From Centropus unirufus (taxonomy: Eukaryota; Chordata; Aves; Cuculiformes; Centropidae): a stretch of 64,000 bases of DNA. The stretch's first letter is position 1. Every line of letters starts with the position of its first letter. Position numbers and translations under genes: made by a program. Below are positions 63,153 to 64,000 of the stretch, piece after piece. The stretch spans positions 815,684 through 879,683 of the forward strand of contig VYZI01000105.1 in assembly GCA_013397695.1 (NCBI GenBank), in the 5' to 3' direction. The notes under the pieces are model-generated. The model searched no databases, was not told the DNA's origin, and worked only from the letters and a program-made list of their open reading frames with translations.

Positions 63153-64000
63153 TGATCTGATGAACAATAATGAAAAATAATTTAAAAGAAGGATTCTTTT
63201 AATCTCCTATGCTTAGAGGGATTATTGGCTATTTTGTGGATTTTCTGCAGATTATAATTTATTACTTTGAAATTATATATAATCTATTTTGTGTTATTAG
63301 AACATTGTAATATTTTATTATAGCCAACTGTTGCCCTGTGGGATGGACTTAGCCCAAGAGGACAGGTTTACTCAGCTGTCCAATCTCCCCTACCCCTGAC
63401 CTCACTGTCCTCACTCTACATCACAGCTATGGTGCACACCTGAGGTGCTCTCTCTTCTACAGTCGACACTGCCTGCAAGGAAAGACAGCTGGATTGCACC
63501 CAGATGTGTCTGTGCAGGGGAAAAGGTAGAGTCTGAGGCATCTCGGCCCTATACATAAGCAGGAAGTTGGGGCAACCAAATCACCAAATACATTACTGTC
63601 TCTGCCAAATGCTGCAACAGCATTTCTCATAAATGGAAAAAACGCTTTCCAGGATCCCTCTGTGAACATCGTTAATGACGCTTCTGAGGTCTCATTTTGG
63701 CCACCAGCTGAATACTTCAGATTACTTTCACATATCCAAGGTAAAGGGCTTTTTCAAATAGTTGCCACAACTCATGTTCAGCAATGATAATTTAGCGTTG
63801 TAAAAATTTGTGTCTTTCAATATATGCAGTAACACACCTATAGCACTACATTGATTTGTCTACAAACAAATATATTCCTACAAACACATATTTGATTAAG
63901 AATTTATATAACTTCAGGCTCCAAGGAATTTTGGATCAATGCCTTTATTTTGCTTTTATAAATAAATAAACTCAATTAAACAGTAATTACAGCAAACCAC
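63153..64000. other. Non-coding DNA to the window edge
   Basis: AT-rich with a C/T-richer patch at 63340-63500. No gene or repeat recognised. Confidence 0.4.

Noticed and set aside
1..64000. CRISPR arrays, operons, riboswitches or phage-like systems
   Set aside because: The window is avian-type nuclear DNA; no regularly spaced repeats or bacterial gene organisation were seen.

Overview
This is a vertebrate nuclear genome window. It is almost certainly from a bird, because it carries at least 17 diverged copies of CR1, the main avian LINE, in both orientations. Many copies end in the avian CR1 tail signature, an ATTCTATG-like octamer repeat. Base composition is AT-rich, there are no closely packed open reading frames, and most open frames are short and show no family resemblance. 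A prokaryotic reading is ruled out. Crocodilian or turtle origin cannot be excluded from CR1 alone.

The only coding sequence I can defend is one 168-bp minus-strand exon at 38059-38226. It has a strong polypyrimidine tract and AG acceptor, a GT donor, and 56 open codons. Its C-terminal half matches the beginning of a Qa-type SNARE motif, and it looks most like TSNARE1 (t-SNARE domain containing 1), a syntaxin-7/12-like gene. The rest of the window then reads as two very long introns: at least about 38 kb downstream of the exon (lower coordinates) and at least about 25.8 kb upstream (higher coordinates). Exons I could not recognise would shorten these.

Layout: 1-10.4 kb is mostly unique AT-rich DNA with two adjacent CR1 tails at 2.3-2.9 kb, a long A-rich tract at 3.5 kb and a palindrome at 6.4 kb. 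10.4-13.5 kb has two plus-oriented CR1s. 17.3-18.9 kb has two minus-oriented CR1s. 23.6-28.8 kb is the densest repeat block, with three plus-oriented CR1s, one minus-oriented CR1 end and a MIR-like SINE. 30.3-36.8 kb holds four consecutive minus-oriented CR1s. 38-51.4 kb contains the exon and then about 13 kb with no recognisable CR1. 51.4-64 kb has three further CR1s, a homopurine tract and several simple repeats.

I found no operon, CRISPR array, RNA gene or intact mobile element, and no convincing new biological system. The points most worth a second look are the SNARE exon with its tryptophan in a normally polar position, its very long flanking introns, and a candidate plus-strand exon at 19697-19787.
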